DNA of 64,000 nucleotides from Photorhabdus noenieputensis (GTDB lineage: Bacteria; Pseudomonadota; Gammaproteobacteria; Enterobacterales; Enterobacteriaceae). Of this stretch, positions 62,648 to 64,000 are shown in pieces. The stretch lies in the NCBI RefSeq assembly GCF_018448935.1, contig NZ_RCWC01000015.1, positions 42,370 to 106,369 on the forward strand. Reading direction: 5' to 3'. The notes beneath the pieces are model-generated. The model had not been told where the DNA came from and searched no databases. It saw only the letters and a list, made by a program, of their open reading frames with translations. A program made the translations under genes and the position numbers. Each line of letters opens with the position of its first letter. Position 1 is the first letter of the stretch.

Positions 62648-63600
62648 CCATCTAACTTTAATCTGATAAATTTCAACTCTCGCTTCTAACAAAATTTTAT
62701 CGGATCATAATTTCCTAATGTTATCTTTATAAAATATTATTATCACAGGTCATATGCTTTATTAATCATATACTATTTTAAAGTTTCATATATTATATAA
62801 TAAGGATAGTAGTTCCTAGTAAATTAAGCGAAAATAGCACCCCCTCTTTCAGATTTATTTCCAATAACTGATAAAAATAAAACTCGAATAATGAAGTTTA
62901 TCTTCGATACTTAAATATCCGATGTTTCTTCAAAAAAATAAATAGCTTTTTATAATGATGTTTTACTTTCAATTAAATATTATATTACAAGGAATATAGC
63001 CTTTCAGGAAAGAAATTCAAAGGAACAAATATATTTGAAAAAACTATCGATGTAATCCCATTTTGAAATATTATGTATTCCTAAAAAACTATAACGAACA
63101 GCGAAAATTAAATATCACCATTCACTTAAGAAGTATATTTCTGAAATATTATTTCACTTGCTTATATGCTTCGACTTTGATCTTATAGATACTCATCGTC
63201 AGAATGTTTAAAACATTAACCAGAAATATAGAAAATCTCATTAACGCACTATCGCTTATTTATGAAGAATTTTTACGGTATATGAAACAAATCCCCAAAA
63301 AATTTAAATTTCAACGGTTATAGGAACAAGCACACCTTATATTATCTAAGAAGTGTGGAAAAAACTTTGCCCAAGGCAAATTCCAGTCAGAGGGAAACAA
63401 CAGTGTACCGCTAAATACAAAACTGCCCGCTATTAAACAGGCAACATGACAACTTTATAAATTTTTGCAGTCGACGAACGGCTTTCCTGCCGTTTCCCCT
63501 TCGGACCACCGCTGATAAATATGGTCAACAAAAGCAAATTTCGACAAATATCGTAACGTTTATGGCACCAAAGCGACTGTCGTATGCATCGCATGTCGTA
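62648..63600. other. A+T-rich gene-free gap before rRNA operon end
   Basis: No convincing gene on either strand. In E. coli yfiM and kgtP lie between pssA and the rrnG operon; I see no trace of either. A small hairpin (AACGGC/GCCGTT, 63477-63493) is present near the rRNA end. The long frame at 63433-63846 runs antisense through the 5S gene and is not a gene. Confidence 0.5.
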
Positions 63601-63605
63601 CAAAC

Positions 63606-63635
63606 GCAAAAACCCCCAGCTTACGCTGAGGGTTT
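63606..63635 (-). terminator. rRNA operon terminator (T1-like)
   Basis: On the minus strand AACCCTCAGC and GCTGGGGGTT form a stem over GTAA, followed by TTTTTG. It lies about 13 bp beyond the 5S 3' end, as in enterobacterial rrn operons. Confidence 0.85.
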
Positions 63636-63647
63636 CCACTGTATTTA

Positions 63648-63767
63648 AAGCCTGGCAGTGTCCTACTCTCACATGGGGAGACCCCACACTACCATCGGCG
63701 CTACGGCGTTTCACTGCTGAGTTCGGCATGGGGTCAGGTGGGACCACCGCGCTATCGCCGCCAGGCA
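63648..63767 (-). rRNA. rrf: 5S ribosomal RNA
   Basis: A 120-nt match to enterobacterial 5S on the minus strand. It begins TGCCTGGCGGC and ends GCCAGGCTT, with the internal CCCACCTGACCCCATGCCGA and GATGGTAGTGTGGGGTCTCC segments. The terminal stem pairs perfectly. It is the last gene of the operon here, with no tRNA after it. Confidence 0.96.
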
Positions 63768-63909
63768 TATTCGGTTTTATTCCGGCCGTTGTGACGCTTT
63801 CATCCACAACCACCGAATCAATCTGTTCAACAAGCTGAAAATTCATCTCTCTGCTGTCTTCCGACTGCTGTTTGCTGTCTTCCGAACACCAAAACCCTTT
63901 TGGCGTTGT

Positions 63910-64000
63910 AAGGTTAAGCCTCTCGGTTCATTAGTACTGGTCAGCTCAATGCATCGCTGCACTTACACACCCAGCCTATCCACGTCTTCGTCTTAAACGT
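63910..64000 (-). rRNA. rrl: 23S ribosomal RNA, 3' end (partial)
   Basis: The last ~91 nt of 23S on the minus strand. They contain GTGTGTAAGTGCAGCGATGC and GTACTAATGAACCGAGAGGC, and end in TTAACCTT. The gene continues past the window edge. The 142-bp spacer to 5S contains a CCAAAACCCTTTTGG processing-type stem near the 23S end. Confidence 0.95.

Noticed and set aside
63433..63846. Minus- and plus-strand frames across the 5S rRNA gene
   Set aside because: The 5S gene and the rRNA terminator explain the sequence; such frames are common annotation artefacts.

Overview
The window looks like a chromosome segment of a gamma-proteobacterium of the order Enterobacterales, most likely Photorhabdus or a close relative in the Morganellaceae. 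Nearly every housekeeping protein is close in sequence to its Escherichia coli counterpart, the intergenic DNA is A+T-rich, and there are five ERIC-type repeats. The genus is an inference from sequence feel and gene content; the family-level placement is firmer.

Layout. (1) 1-5.5 kb is an accessory island. It holds an FAD aromatic hydroxylase, decayed remnants that look like an acyl carrier protein and an AMP-forming acyl ligase, an intact haem-oxygenase-like diiron oxidase (HDO, UndA-like fold) and a divergent LysR regulator with two perfect palindromes upstream. Three complete ERIC copies and one cut by the window edge lie here. (2) 5.6-16.5 kb holds glnS, the 3' end of an IS200/IS605-type tnpB, a very A+T-rich island with one GT4 glycosyltransferase, nagE, nagBAC and a six-tRNA operon (Met-Leu-Gln-Gln-Met-Gln). 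nagE faces the same way as nagBAC, unlike the divergent E. coli arrangement. (3) 16.5-42 kb is a conserved core block: ubiF, miaB-ybeZ-ybeY-corC-lnt, an AhpD-like gene, gltIJKL, leuS-lptE-holA-nadD, rsfS-rlmH-mrdA-mrdB-rlpA, dacA, ybeD, lipB, lipA, crcB and cspE. Compared with the E. coli map as I know it, nagD, asnB, cobC and tatE are missing from this block. (4) 42-57 kb holds a methyltransferase of the Ogt family, nrdHIEF behind two NrdR boxes, proVWX, a MFS transporter, ygaZH and mprA-emrA-emrB. (5) 57-64 kb holds yfiF, pat (yfiQ), pssA, a gene-poor gap, then 5S rRNA and the 3' tip of 23S rRNA on the minus strand. The rRNA operon continues beyond the window.

How the genes work together. 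The nag genes import and catabolise N-acetylglucosamine under NagC control. The tRNA operon, MiaB, YbeY, GlnS, LeuS, RsfS and RlmH serve translation. Lnt, LptE, MrdA, MrdB, RlpA, DacA and PssA build and maintain the envelope. LipB and LipA make lipoate. NrdHIEF makes deoxyribonucleotides by the class Ib route. ProVWX takes up osmoprotectants and EmrAB with MprA exports drugs. The block order suggests that three segments far apart in E. coli (about 15, 60 and 58 minutes on its map) are joined here.

The region most likely to hold unfamiliar biology is the 0-5.5 kb island. It pairs an apparently functional HDO enzyme with a hydroxylase, while the carrier-protein and ligase genes between them have decayed.
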